NCBI GenBank assembly: GCA_028287105.1
Contig: JAQBQH010000160.1
Location: forward strand, 1-54,017
Direction: 5' to 3'
From: Myxococcales bacterium
GTDB lineage: Bacteria > Myxococcota_A > Polyangia > Palsa-1104
DNA length: 54,017 bases
The notes under the pieces were generated by a model. That model did not search any database. It saw only the letters and a program-made list of their open reading frames with translations, and had not been told where the DNA came from. The number at the start of each line of letters is the position of its first letter. Position 1 is the first letter of the stretch. A program made the translations under genes and the position numbers. This document shows positions 37,367 to 44,907 of the stretch, piece after piece.

Positions 37367-38494
37367 ATGAAGTCTGAAAAGCGGGATTATTACGAGATCT
37401 TAGGCCTTCAGCGCAACTGCGAGGCCGGCGAAATCAAGAAGGCTTACCGGCGGTTGGCGATGGAGCACCATCCCGATCGCAACCCGGGCGACCATGCGTC
37501 CGAGGAGCGCTTCAAGGAGCTCGCCGAGGCCTACCAGGTACTTTCCGACGGCGAGAAGCGCTCGCTGTACGATCAGTACGGTCACGCGGGGCCGCGGAAT
37601 GCCGGGTTCCAGGGCTTCTCGGGGATCGAGGACATCCTCTCGCAGTTCGCCGATTTCTTTGGCGGCGGCTTCGGCGGCGGGGGCCGGGGGCGCGGGCCGC
37701 GCGTCGAGGCGGGCGAAGACCTGCAGGAGCAGATGACGATCACGCTGCGCGAGGCGCAGAAGGGTTGTCAGAAGCCGCTCGAGCTGACGCGGCTGGTCCA
37801 CTGCGCGAAGTGCAGCGGGTCGGGCGGCAAGCCGGGCACGCAGCCGATCCCGTGCAACACCTGCGGCGGGCGCGGACAGGTCGCGCACTCGCAGGGCATC
37901 TTCATGATCGCGACCACCTGCCCCACCTGCCGCGGGCGCGGGCGCGTCGTCAAAGACAAGTGCGACGAGTGCAAGGGCGGCGGCGTCGAGCGCAAGCGCG
38001 AGAGCGTCCTCGTCAACGTGCCGGCCGGCATCGACGACGGGCAGACCTTGCGCGTGCCGGGCAAGGGCATGGCCGGACCCGCGGGCGGCCCGCCGGGCCA
38101 CCTGTACGTGACGTTCCACGTCGAAGGCGACGCGCAGTTCGAGCGCGACGGCGACGACCTCTACACCGAAGTCGCGCTGACGTTCGCGCAGGCGACGCTG
38201 GGCGCGCGCATCGCCGTGCCGACGCTCGACGACGCGGTCGAGATCGACGTCGGCGCCGGTACGCAGCCGGGGACCATCAAGGTGCTGCGCGGGCGCGGCA
38301 TGCCGAACGTGCATGGCCGCGGCGTCGGCGATCTGGCGGTGCGACTCACCGTCGCGGTGCCGAAGAAGCTCACCGCCGAGCAGAAGAAGCTCGTCGAGGA
38401 GCTGGGCGAGGCGCTCGGCGATGCCCACGCCGCGCTCAAAGACGACGAAGAAGAGTCCGGCTTCTTCTTCAAGCGGAAGAAGAAGAAGCGGTAA
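37367..38494 (+). CDS. dnaJ: DnaJ (Hsp40) co-chaperone
   Basis: A 375-residue type I Hsp40 that stimulates DnaK. J-domain (about 6-70) with the HPD tripeptide (MEHHPDRNPGD), Gly/Phe-rich linker (FFGGGFGGGGRGRG), a zinc domain with four CxxCxGxG repeats (CAKCSGSG, CNTCGGRG, CPTCRGRG, CDECKGGG), then the C-terminal substrate-binding domain (VPAGIDDGQTLRVPGKG). It ends in an unusual Lys/Arg-rich tail (FFFKRKKKKR). No dnaK or grpE lies beside it, so it may be a second dnaJ of the genome. Start ATG 37367 matches the family; no ribosome site is obvious. Confidence 0.95.
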   Translation: MKSEKRDYYEILGLQRNCEAGEIKKAYRRLAMEHHPDRNPGDHASEERFKELAEAYQVLSDGEKRSLYDQYGHAGPRNAGFQGFSGIEDILSQFADFFGGGFGGGGRGRGPRVEAGEDLQEQMTITLREAQKGCQKPLELTRLVHCAKCSGSGGKPGTQPIPCNTCGGRGQVAHSQGIFMIATTCPTCRGRGRVVKDKCDECKGGGVERKRESVLVNVPAGIDDGQTLRVPGKGMAGPAGGPPGHLYVTFHVEGDAQFERDGDDLYTEVALTFAQATLGARIAVPTLDDAVEIDVGAGTQPGTIKVLRGRGMPNVHGRGVGDLAVRLTVAVPKKLTAEQKKLVEELGEALGDAHAALKDDEEESGFFFKRKKKKR

Positions 38495-38678
38495 GCACGG
38501 TCTCACCCACGTTCGGCCGCGGACGCGGAGTGCAGCTCACGCTCGGCGGAGGGCGCGCGCATCTTGAAGCGCCTGCGCGACGCCCCCCTGGGGCCTGCGC
38601 GACGTGCCCTGGGGCCTGCGCACGTTCGTGATGGCCGACCCCGACGGCAATCGCATCGACGTCGGCCAGCCGCTCTAG
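38495..38678 (+). pseudogene. Remnant of a VOC/glyoxalase-family gene
   Basis: The last frame before the TAG at 38676-38678 reads PWGLRTFVMADPDGNRIDVG, the typical C-terminal strand of VOC-superfamily proteins (WG.R...DPDGN.I). A TGA near 38565 closes this frame upstream. A different frame just before shows GRGVQLTL, which resembles the preceding VOC strand, so a frameshift and loss of the N-terminal part are likely. A 21-bp tandem duplication (about 38588-38629) repeats PWGLRDV. It sits between dnaJ and a convergent gene and is probably non-functional. Confidence 0.5.
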
Positions 38679-40994
38679 CTACTTCTTCTTCGACGGAACG
38701 GGCGGCATCGGCAGCGGCAGCGCCGGCACTGCCGAGGTGTCGTAGAGCCACGAGTAGGCGAAGAAGCTGGCCAGGACGCGCTTGGTGTAGCCGCGCGTCT
38801 CGTCGTACGGGATCGCCTCCACGAACTCGTCGAGCTGCAGCCCTGCACGTTCGGGATCGCGCATCCACTTGTTCACCGCGCCTTCGCCGGCGTTGTAGCC
38901 ACCGATGGCGAGCGCCGCGGCGCCGCCATACGCGTTCCACAGCTGCCCCAGCTCGCGCGCGCCGATGGTGACGTTGATCGCCGGATCGCGCAGCGCCCGC
39001 CCGTCGTGCGGCAGCCCGAGGGCGAAGCGCGCCGCCGGCGCCGCCGTCAGCTGCGTGAGGCCGATGGCGTTGGCGAACGACTCCATGAGCGGATCGAACC
39101 CCGACTCCTCGCGCACGATGGCGAACTCGAGCCACGGCGGCTGTCCGTTGAGCGCCGCGTGCTTCTCGATGAGCTCGCGATAGCCGCGCGGATAGCTGAG
39201 CAGCCAGCGCTTCTTGTTGGCGCCGACCGGCCATTCGCGCTCGTACGCGGTCAACACGTGGCGCGGGATGAAGTGCGAGATCGCGTATTCGCCGGCGCGA
39301 TCGTAGAGCACCGCCGCCAGCCACAAAAGCTCCTCGCGCTCCGTGTCGGGCGCGACCGGCCCGCGCTTCTTCGGCACCTCGATGCCGGCCAGCGCCAGCT
39401 CGCGCTTCGCCTCCCCGCCGAGGCCGAGACGCGCCAGCTCGACGCCGCGCTTGAACCCGGCCTCGCCGTAGAGCACGCGCGGCTTCCAGTGCCACGCCGC
39501 GTCCTCGCCGGGCGGATCGCGCTTCAATTCCTCGACGAGCGCGGTCGCTTTTTCGGGCCACTTGTCGCGCAGCCGGTTGATCGACTGCAGCGCGTAGTAG
39601 GCGAGCGGGTATTCGCGCGCGGCTCGCGTGTAGAGGTCGGCCGCCGTCGCTGCGTCGCCGCTTTTGTCGGCCGCGCGCGCGAGCCAGTAGAGCGTGCGTC
39701 CCGCCTCCCACCAGCCCTCTTCGCGCGGCAAGAGCGTCAGCTCGTCCTGCAGGTACTTGCGCGCCGTCGCGGTGTCGCCCTTGCGCCAGGCGCGGAACGC
39801 CAGCCGCCACAGCGCCTCGCCGCGCTGATCGCCGCTCGAGAACGCCGCCGGCAGCCCCGCGTACAGCTCGGTCGCCTTGGCCTCGTCCTTCAAGCCGTCG
39901 AACATCTCGGCCTCGCGAATGCGCGCGTCGTCGGCATAGCTGTGCAGCGGATGCTCGCGCCAGACCTTCTCGAGCAGCGACGCCGCCTTCTTCGTCGCGA
40001 CCACATCGTCGGTGCCTTTTTGCCCCCAGCCGCGCCCGCCCTGATAGAGCGCCTTGACGGTGAGGTCCTCGTCCTTGGCCTTGGCGCACGCCTCGGCGGC
40101 GGCGTCGAACATCGGCGCCGAGCGCCAACGCTGCCGCGCCTTGAAGACGCTCTGCGCTTCGTGAAAGAGCGACAAGCAGGTCAGCTTGTCGTCGACGCCC
40201 GGCGCGGCGCGCACCTTCTTCCACTCGGCCTCGCTGTCGGCGTTGCGCATGCCGTCGAACAGCACCATGGCGCGCTTGGCCAGCTCGTCCGCGGTCAGCT
40301 TCGGATCGGGGCCGAGGTGCGACGCCGCCTGCTTGCCCCACGTCTCCGTCGGCGCGTCGAGGTAGAGCTTGCGCCACTCGACCCGCGCGCCGTCGTGATC
40401 GCCGGTGGTGTCGAGCGCTTCGGCGAGCCGATAGCGCGCCTCGCCCGCGCGCCACCCGCCCGGATAGCCCTCGACATACGAGCGGTACTCGACGGCGGCC
40501 TCGGCGTTGTGACCGGTCAAGCGCTGCGCTTCGCCGCGAATGAAGCGCGCCTCGCCGTCGAGCGCGCTCTCGGGTGGAACTCGTTTGGCATGATCGAGCG
40601 CCTGGATTGCCCTGCCCGACTGCAGGTGCGCGCGCGCGGCGAACAGATGATGATAGTCGACGAGCAGCGGGTACTGCTTGACCAGCCCCTCGAAGTGACC
40701 GGCAGCTTCGTTGAAGCGGCCCGCCTTGAGCTCGGCGTAGGCCATGAGGAACGTCGCCTGCTTACCCTCGCGCGGGCGGCCGCGCCCTTTCAGATATGCG
40801 GCGAATCCCTGGGCCGCCTTGTTCCAGTCCTCGAGGCGCAAATCGCTGGCCGCCTGCGCCGCCGGTCCGCCGTCGCTGAAATAGGGCGCGGCTTCGGCGG
40901 GATCGAACGCGACCGGCTTGGGCTCGGCGGCGCGCGCCTCGACAGGCGAGAGGACCACCAGCACGGCGAGAGCGAGCAGGCGGTCGGTCCGCAT
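38679..40994 (-). CDS. Lytic murein transglycosylase (Slt70-like) with TPR-type solenoid
   Basis: A 771-residue periplasmic enzyme that cleaves peptidoglycan glycan strands to 1,6-anhydro products. It has a signal peptide (LLALAVLVVLSPVEARA), a long helical solenoid of TPR-like repeats (about 40-600) and a C-terminal SLT domain (about 610-745) with the catalytic Glu in FAIVREESGFDPLMES, the AIGLTQLT block, INVTIGARELGQLW and AIGGYNAGEGAVNKW. All catalytic features are intact. The terminal PLPMPPVPSKKK tail is unusual. The gene ends directly against the VOC remnant on the other strand. Likely housekeeping cell-wall turnover. Confidence 0.93.
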   Translation of the reverse strand: MRTDRLLALAVLVVLSPVEARAAEPKPVAFDPAEAAPYFSDGGPAAQAASDLRLEDWNKAAQGFAAYLKGRGRPREGKQATFLMAYAELKAGRFNEAAGHFEGLVKQYPLLVDYHHLFAARAHLQSGRAIQALDHAKRVPPESALDGEARFIRGEAQRLTGHNAEAAVEYRSYVEGYPGGWRAGEARYRLAEALDTTGDHDGARVEWRKLYLDAPTETWGKQAASHLGPDPKLTADELAKRAMVLFDGMRNADSEAEWKKVRAAPGVDDKLTCLSLFHEAQSVFKARQRWRSAPMFDAAAEACAKAKDEDLTVKALYQGGRGWGQKGTDDVVATKKAASLLEKVWREHPLHSYADDARIREAEMFDGLKDEAKATELYAGLPAAFSSGDQRGEALWRLAFRAWRKGDTATARKYLQDELTLLPREEGWWEAGRTLYWLARAADKSGDAATAADLYTRAAREYPLAYYALQSINRLRDKWPEKATALVEELKRDPPGEDAAWHWKPRVLYGEAGFKRGVELARLGLGGEAKRELALAGIEVPKKRGPVAPDTEREELLWLAAVLYDRAGEYAISHFIPRHVLTAYEREWPVGANKKRWLLSYPRGYRELIEKHAALNGQPPWLEFAIVREESGFDPLMESFANAIGLTQLTAAPAARFALGLPHDGRALRDPAINVTIGARELGQLWNAYGGAAALAIGGYNAGEGAVNKWMRDPERAGLQLDEFVEAIPYDETRGYTKRVLASFFAYSWLYDTSAVPALPLPMPPVPSKKK

Positions 40995-41064
40995 CGTTCG
41001 GTCAGGCTAGCAGCGCAGCGCGTCGACGGCAACGTTGGAACGGCGCTTGCTCAGTAAGCCGATC

Positions 41065-41565
41065 GTGCGTACTTCCATCATGTCCCTGTTCGTTGCGGCG
41101 GCGCTCGGCGCGGCGCCGCTCGCGGCCAACGCTCAAGGCACGTTGGTGGCGCTCCAGGCGCCCGACGGGCGGGGCAAGGCGTTCGACCTCTCGTCGCTGC
41201 GCGGTCAGGTGGTGGCTGTGACGTTCACGTCGCGATACACGCAGGACGAGGCCTCTCGCGTCAATGAGGCGCTCGGCGCGCGCACCGATGTGAAGGTCGT
41301 CTCCGTCGTCGATTTCATGGGCATTCCCGGCTTCGTGCACAACTACGCACGCCGCAAGGTCGCCGAGGCGGACGGCAAGATTCAGCACCTCTGCGACGAG
41401 AGGGGACAGCTCCGTCGCCAGTTCGGCGCGCACCCCGACAAGCATGTCGACATTTTCGTCATCGACCGTGACGGGAATTTGCGCGGTCGCTTCGAGGGGC
41501 AGCCGCAGCTCGAGGGCGCGCTGCGGCTCCTCGACGAAGTTCGCGCCGCCCGCGCCGAGCGCTAA
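41065..41565 (+). CDS. Redoxin-like periplasmic protein without active-site cysteines
   Basis: A 166-residue exported protein (signal MSLFVAAALGAAPLAANA) with a thioredoxin/peroxiredoxin-like order of elements: FDLSSLRGQVVAVTFTSRYTQDE, then VKVVSVVDFMG, and VDIFVIDRDGNLRGRFEG near the end. At the site where redoxins have Cys-x-x-Cys or a peroxidatic Cys the sequence reads TSRYTQDEA, so it cannot act as a normal thiol redox enzyme; its only Cys is in HLCDERG. GTG 41065 is preferred because it adds a basic N-region; TTG 41035 and ATG 41080 are alternatives. The role is unknown. Confidence 0.65.
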   Translation: MRTSIMSLFVAAALGAAPLAANAQGTLVALQAPDGRGKAFDLSSLRGQVVAVTFTSRYTQDEASRVNEALGARTDVKVVSVVDFMGIPGFVHNYARRKVAEADGKIQHLCDERGQLRRQFGAHPDKHVDIFVIDRDGNLRGRFEGQPQLEGALRLLDEVRAARAER

Positions 41566-41569
41566 TCGT

Positions 41570-42493
41570 TCAACGCGTTTTGGCTTCGCCGCCGCCGCCG
41601 CTGACGACGCGGTTGCGACCGAGGCGCTTGGCCTGATAGAGCGCGTCATCGGCGGCGCCGACGAGCTCCATCGGCTCCTTCATTCCCACTTCCGGGACCG
41701 CCGCCACGCCGACGCTGACCGTGACCTTCATGTCGATCTCGCTGTAGACGAACGCCTGCGCGTCGACGCAGCGACGGATGCGCTCGCCGAACGCCAGCGC
41801 GCCGGCCAGGTCGATGCCGCGGCAGATGACCGCGAACTCCTCGCCGCCATAACGCGCGAAGACATCCTCCTGTCGGATCGTCTCCGACACCACCTTGGAC
41901 ATCGTCGACAGCGCGTAGTCGCCCGCGAGGTGTCCGTAGCTGTCGTTGATTTTCTTGAAGTGGTCGATGTCGAACATCACGAGCGACAGCGGCGTGCGGT
42001 GACGGATCGCGTAGGCGAACTCGCTGTCGAGGCGATCGAGAAAATATTTCTTATTGAAAATCTTGGTGAGCCCGTCGCGAAGCGCCGACTCGTACATCTG
42101 GCGCTGGAAGGTCTCGTCGAGCGAGTCGTGGAACGTAAACTTCAAGATCGTCGTCGAGCCGACCTGGATCTTGTCGCCGTCCGACAGATGATGCTCTCCG
42201 ATCTTGTCGCCGTTGCAGTAGGTGCCGTTGGTCGACCCCAGATCGCGGATGACGACGTGATCTCCCTCGTGCGCGATCTCGGCGTGGCGCCGCGAGATGC
42301 CTTCGTCGATCACCTGGATGTCGGCTTGCTGACCGCGCCCGATGACCGTCTTCTCGGATGTGATCTTGTACATCTCGCCGACGGATGAGCCGGCGAGCAC
42401 GATGAGGTACGCCCGATCTCGATCCTTTGGCGAAGGCCGATTCAGGTCCTCCTTCGCCGAGATCTTCGTCTCGTCGTCCCAGTCCAGAGGCAC
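41570..42493 (-). CDS. FHA-GGDEF diguanylate cyclase
   Basis: A 307-residue cytoplasmic protein: FHA domain (about 30-120, GISRRHAEI and DLGSTNGT) followed by a GGDEF domain (about 135-300) with the active-site GGEEF (216-220), substrate residues in MFDIDHFKKINDSYGH, and the inhibitory I-site RQED (207-210) exactly five residues before GGEEF. It should make cyclic di-GMP with product inhibition, and the FHA domain would gate it by binding a phosphothreonine protein. It lies 15 nt downstream of a receiver protein and in one operon with xseB. It links Ser/Thr phosphorylation to c-di-GMP. Confidence 0.95.
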   Translation of the reverse strand: MPLDWDDETKISAKEDLNRPSPKDRDRAYLIVLAGSSVGEMYKITSEKTVIGRGQQADIQVIDEGISRRHAEIAHEGDHVVIRDLGSTNGTYCNGDKIGEHHLSDGDKIQVGSTTILKFTFHDSLDETFQRQMYESALRDGLTKIFNKKYFLDRLDSEFAYAIRHRTPLSLVMFDIDHFKKINDSYGHLAGDYALSTMSKVVSETIRQEDVFARYGGEEFAVICRGIDLAGALAFGERIRRCVDAQAFVYSEIDMKVTVSVGVAAVPEVGMKEPMELVGAADDALYQAKRLGRNRVVSGGGGEAKTR

Positions 42494-42508
42494 GTTAACA
42501 TCCTATCA

Positions 42509-42898
42509 TTACGGCGAAAGCTCGCGCAACCGCTCCAATAGCCGTCGCGTGTCGATCGGCTTGACGAAATAGTCGGCCGCGCCGCAGCTCATCCCGGTCT
42601 CGATGTCGGATGGTGCCGACCTCCCGCTGATGAACACCACCGGGATTCCCTGGTAGTTGGCGTTGGCCTTCATGGCGCGGCACAGCTCGAAGCCGTTGAT
42701 CCACGACATGGCTACGTCGAGGAGGATGACGTCGGGCCGGTCGACCTCGAGGAGCGACAATAGTCGCAGGCCGGACGGCGCTTGCGCCACCCGCCAGCCG
42801 CTCGACTCGAGGATTTGCTGCAATCGATCCCGAGTGCCCCGGTCGTCGTCGACGATGACGATCTTCTTTCCCTTTTCGGAGTCGCTACCGTTGTCCAC
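42509..42898 (-). CDS. Single-domain response regulator
   Basis: A 129-residue receiver-only protein. The acidic triad is in IVIVDDDRG, the phospho-acceptor Asp in VILLDVAMSWINGFE, the switch Ser in VFISGRS and the Lys in FVKPIDTRRL. Complete CheY-like pocket, no output domain. It starts within the last 14 nt of xseB and precedes the FHA-GGDEF gene by 15 nt, so it probably works with the cyclase. No histidine kinase is adjacent. Confidence 0.93.
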   Translation of the reverse strand: MDNGSDSEKGKKIVIVDDDRGTRDRLQQILESSGWRVAQAPSGLRLLSLLEVDRPDVILLDVAMSWINGFELCRAMKANANYQGIPVVFISGRSAPSDIETGMSCGAADYFVKPIDTRRLLERLRELSP

Positions 42899-43160
42899 TG
42901 CCAGGTTCCCCGCCGCCGCCCCCGAACGGTGCGACCCGCTCGGTACCGCCCTCGTCGCGCAACAATATTTCTACCCGCTGCTCGGCTGCGTCGAGCATAC
43001 GTGCACCGGCGCGAGACAGCCGGACCCCTTCTTCGAAGGCCGCCAGCGACTGCTCGAGGGTCAGGTTGCCGCCCTCCAGACGCTCCACGATCCCGCGGAG
43101 CTGGCCGAGGACCTGATCGAAGCTGCCGCCGTCGATTGGCTGTTCAGGCGCTTGCGACAT
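42885..43160 (-). CDS. xseB: Exodeoxyribonuclease VII small subunit
   Basis: A 91-residue small subunit of exonuclease VII, which degrades single-stranded DNA with XseA. Hallmarks: FDQVLGQLRGIVERLEGGNLTLEQSLAAFEEGVRL, two helices with the family LExG-LxLExSLxxFExG pattern, then ARMLDAAEQRVEILL. A Gly-rich tail (PFGGGGGEPGSG) extends beyond the usual length of about 80. The ATG at 43160 is the family start. xseA is not in the window. It is the first gene of the operon with the receiver and the FHA-GGDEF protein. Confidence 0.92.
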   Translation of the reverse strand: MSQAPEQPIDGGSFDQVLGQLRGIVERLEGGNLTLEQSLAAFEEGVRLSRAGARMLDAAEQRVEILLRDEGGTERVAPFGGGGGEPGSGQR

Positions 43161-43259
43161 CGATTGGAACCTCCCCCCACCCGCTTTCATAGCGCCGTCC
43201 GGGTCGCGGTTCAACGGCAAAACCCTTGACACGGTGCGCATCCCGATCCCGAATAAACC
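43161..43259. promoter_or_regulatory. Divergent xseB/fur intergenic region
   Basis: The 99-bp spacer contains a consensus -35, TTGACA at 43226-43231, oriented towards fur. The best -10 at 17-nt spacing is CCGAAT (43249-43254, three of six bases), which would put the transcription start at the fur GTG (43260). There is no ribosome site. No clear Fur box was recognised. Confidence 0.35.
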
Positions 43260-43757
43260 GTGGCCACCCCATCCACGTCCCCGGCTGAGATCACGAAGCT
43301 GCGAACTCGGTTCGAGGAATACGCGCGCAAGCACGGGCTAAAATCGACGAGCCAGCGTGACGCGATCGTCGATCAGTTCCTGCGTTCGAGCGGCCACGTC
43401 TCGATCGACGATCTTTTGGCGAAAGTGCGAAAACGCGCGCCCAAGGTGGGATACGCGACCGTCTATCGCACCATGAAGCTGCTGACCGACTCCGGCATCG
43501 CCGCGGCCCGCCAGTTCGGTGATGGGCAGACCCGCTACGAGGTGATGGGCGAGGGGCATGGCCACCACGATCACCTGATCTGCGTGCAGTGTGGCCTCAT
43601 CCTCGAGTTCGAGAACGACACCATCGAGCAGCTCCAGGACGAGATGGCCGACCGGCTGGGCGGCTTCAAGCTGGTGCGCCACAAGCTCGAGCTCTACGGG
43701 CTTTGCCCGAAGGCAGCTGGCCAGAAGAACGGCTACTGCCCGAACGAGTCCTCCTAA
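43260..43757 (+). CDS. fur: Fur-family metal-responsive repressor
   Basis: A 165-residue Fur-family regulator. N-terminal winged helix ([29 protein letters not shown]...[13 protein letters not shown]), then the dimerisation/metal domain with [30 protein letters not shown] and HKLELYGLC. It probably represses iron genes when iron is replete. The first structural-zinc pair (CVQC) is normal, but the second reads C-x10-C (GLC...GYC) instead of C-x2-C, and the second Cys lies in an 11-residue tail encoded by a 36-bp sequence that recurs at 50484-50519. The start is a GTG without a ribosome site. An FTR1 permease gene follows the distal copy, so fur and ftr1 were probably neighbours before the insertion. 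Confidence 0.93.
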   Translation: MATPSTSPAEITKLRTRFEEYARKHGLKSTSQRDAIVDQFLRSSGHVSIDDLLAKVRKRAPKVGYATVYRTMKLLTDSGIAAARQFGDGQTRYEVMGEGHGHHDHLICVQCGLILEFENDTIEQLQDEMADRLGGFKLVRHKLELYGLCPKAAGQKNGYCPNESS

Positions 43758-43758
43758 C
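43723..43758 (+). repeat. 36-bp direct repeat, left copy (candidate attL), fur 3' end
   Basis: An exact 36-bp match to 50484-50519. It covers the last ten fur codons, the stop codon and one further base. Placement on the 3' end of a conserved gene, regenerated at the far side, is typical of site-specific integration. Confidence 0.85.
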
Positions 43759-43775
43759 CGCATCAGCGACGGTAG

Positions 43776-44642
43776 TCTCCCCTATTCGCTTGTCTGCTGG
43801 TAACCCGAGCTCATTGCTCCGCTCCGAGTGAGCCGCTCGCGGCTTTCTGGGATGTCGCTTTTTCGTGCGACGGCCGGCTCATCGCGACCGCCGCCGGCGA
43901 TGGCACGGTCCGTCTGGTGGATACGTTGACCTCGCAGCAGCGCGTCGTGAGTGGGCATGGCGGCGGTGTTGCCGACGTCGACTTCGCGCCCGGCTGCCGT
44001 TCGCTCGTGTCCGCGTCCAGCGACGGCACTGTACGGCTCGTCGATCCTGCTACCGGCATCGGCCGGCCGTTCGCCACCAGCGCCAGCGCCGTCAACACTG
44101 CTCGCTTCTCGCCCGACGGACGGCGCATCGCTACGGCGTCCTCGGACGGCCGGGTGCAGCTGTGGGGGCTCGATGGCAAACTGCTCTCGGCGATCCAGCT
44201 GCCCGCGCGCAGCGACGAGATGATCTTCAGCCCCAGCGGCCGCTGGCTCGCCGCCGGCAGCGGCGACGGCGTCGTCGATCTGTGGGATCTGAAGAGCGGC
44301 GCAGTGCGCGCGCTCGTCGGGCATCACGGCCTCATCAGCCGCATGAGCTTCAGTAGCGACGAGCGCCGGCTCGCGACCGCCAGTCACGACCACAGCATGA
44401 GGCTGTGGGACGTGGCATCGGGCGCGCAGTTGCGCGCGTTCCGCCACGGCGCCAGTGTCCGCGCGCTCGCCTTCAGCCCCGATGGCACGCGTTTGGCATC
44501 TGGGGGGCGCGACGAGAAGCTGCGCGTGTGGAACGCGACGCCCGACGCGCCCGATGCGACGGATGCCGCGACCGTGCACGCCTGGCTGCAGCCGCGGACG
44601 AGCGCCGAGATGGATAGTCACGAATCAATCGAGTCTCCGTAG
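43776..44642 (+). pseudogene. 5'-truncated WD40-repeat gene fragment
   Basis: The frame opens after a TAG at 43773-43775 and encodes five to six WD40 blades without any start domain. The first recognisable words are FWDVAFSCDGRLIATAAGDG, followed by repeats such as FSPDGRRIATASSDGRVQLW, FSPSGRWLAAGSGDG, LATASHDHSMRLWDV and FSPDGTRLASGGRDEKLRVW. The C-terminus (TVHAWLQPRTSAEM) resembles the ends of myxobacterial kinase-WD40 proteins, where a HAWL motif follows the propeller. The N-terminal kinase and early blades are missing, cut at the left island boundary. Translation could start at the ATG at 43951 or the GTG at 43917, but a functional propeller is doubtful. It ends 23 nt before the RiPP precursor gene. 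Confidence 0.75.
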
Positions 44643-44665
44643 TACAAGCCTGAGCGAGGATGACC

Positions 44666-44857
44666 ATGAAGAAGGATGAGAAGAAGCTGGAGAAAAAGCA
44701 GGCGAAGCTGAAGCTGCACAAAGAGACGTTGCGCGTGCTGAGCAGCGCGGAGCTCTCCCACGTGCACGGTGGGATGATGATGGACTCGCATAATCAGGCG
44801 CAGTCGTGCGGTGGCGGCGACGGCAACGATCCGCAAACCGATCCGATGTGCCGATAG
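44666..44857 (+). CDS. RiPP precursor peptide with lanthipeptide-type leader
   Basis: A 63-residue peptide. The leader (1-36) has a Lys-rich start, then KLKLHKETLRVLSSAELSHV and Gly-Gly at 35-36, matching the class I lanthipeptide/GG-leader pattern LxLxKETLRxL...EL..V.GG. The 27-residue core begins with three Met and holds Ser5, Ser11, Cys12, Thr22 and Cys26 (core numbering), so two thioether rings are possible. ATG 44666 is preferred to 44660 because GAGCGAGG then sits at proper spacing. Two M16 peptidase genes follow and a LanC cyclase gene converges from the right. No LanB/LanM dehydratase or transporter is present, so dehydration would need a distant enzyme. The call is strong for a leader peptide; the product is unknown. 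Confidence 0.8.
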   Translation: MKKDEKKLEKKQAKLKLHKETLRVLSSAELSHVHGGMMMDSHNQAQSCGGGDGNDPQTDPMCR

Positions 44858-44864
44858 CGGCGGA

Positions 44865-44886
44865 GGCGCCGGCACGGGCCGGCGCC
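44865..44886 (+). terminator. GC-rich hairpin after the precursor gene (possible attenuator)
   Basis: A perfect 9-bp stem, GGCGCCGGC (44865-44873) and GCCGGCGCC (44878-44886), with an ACGG loop, lies 7 nt after the precursor stop and 21 nt before the first M16 gene. Only GCTTT follows, so it is a weak terminator or an mRNA-stabilising hairpin. Such elements often let RiPP precursors be made in excess over their enzymes. Confidence 0.5.
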
Positions 44887-44907
44887 GCTTTACCCACGCG
44901 AGCTAGC

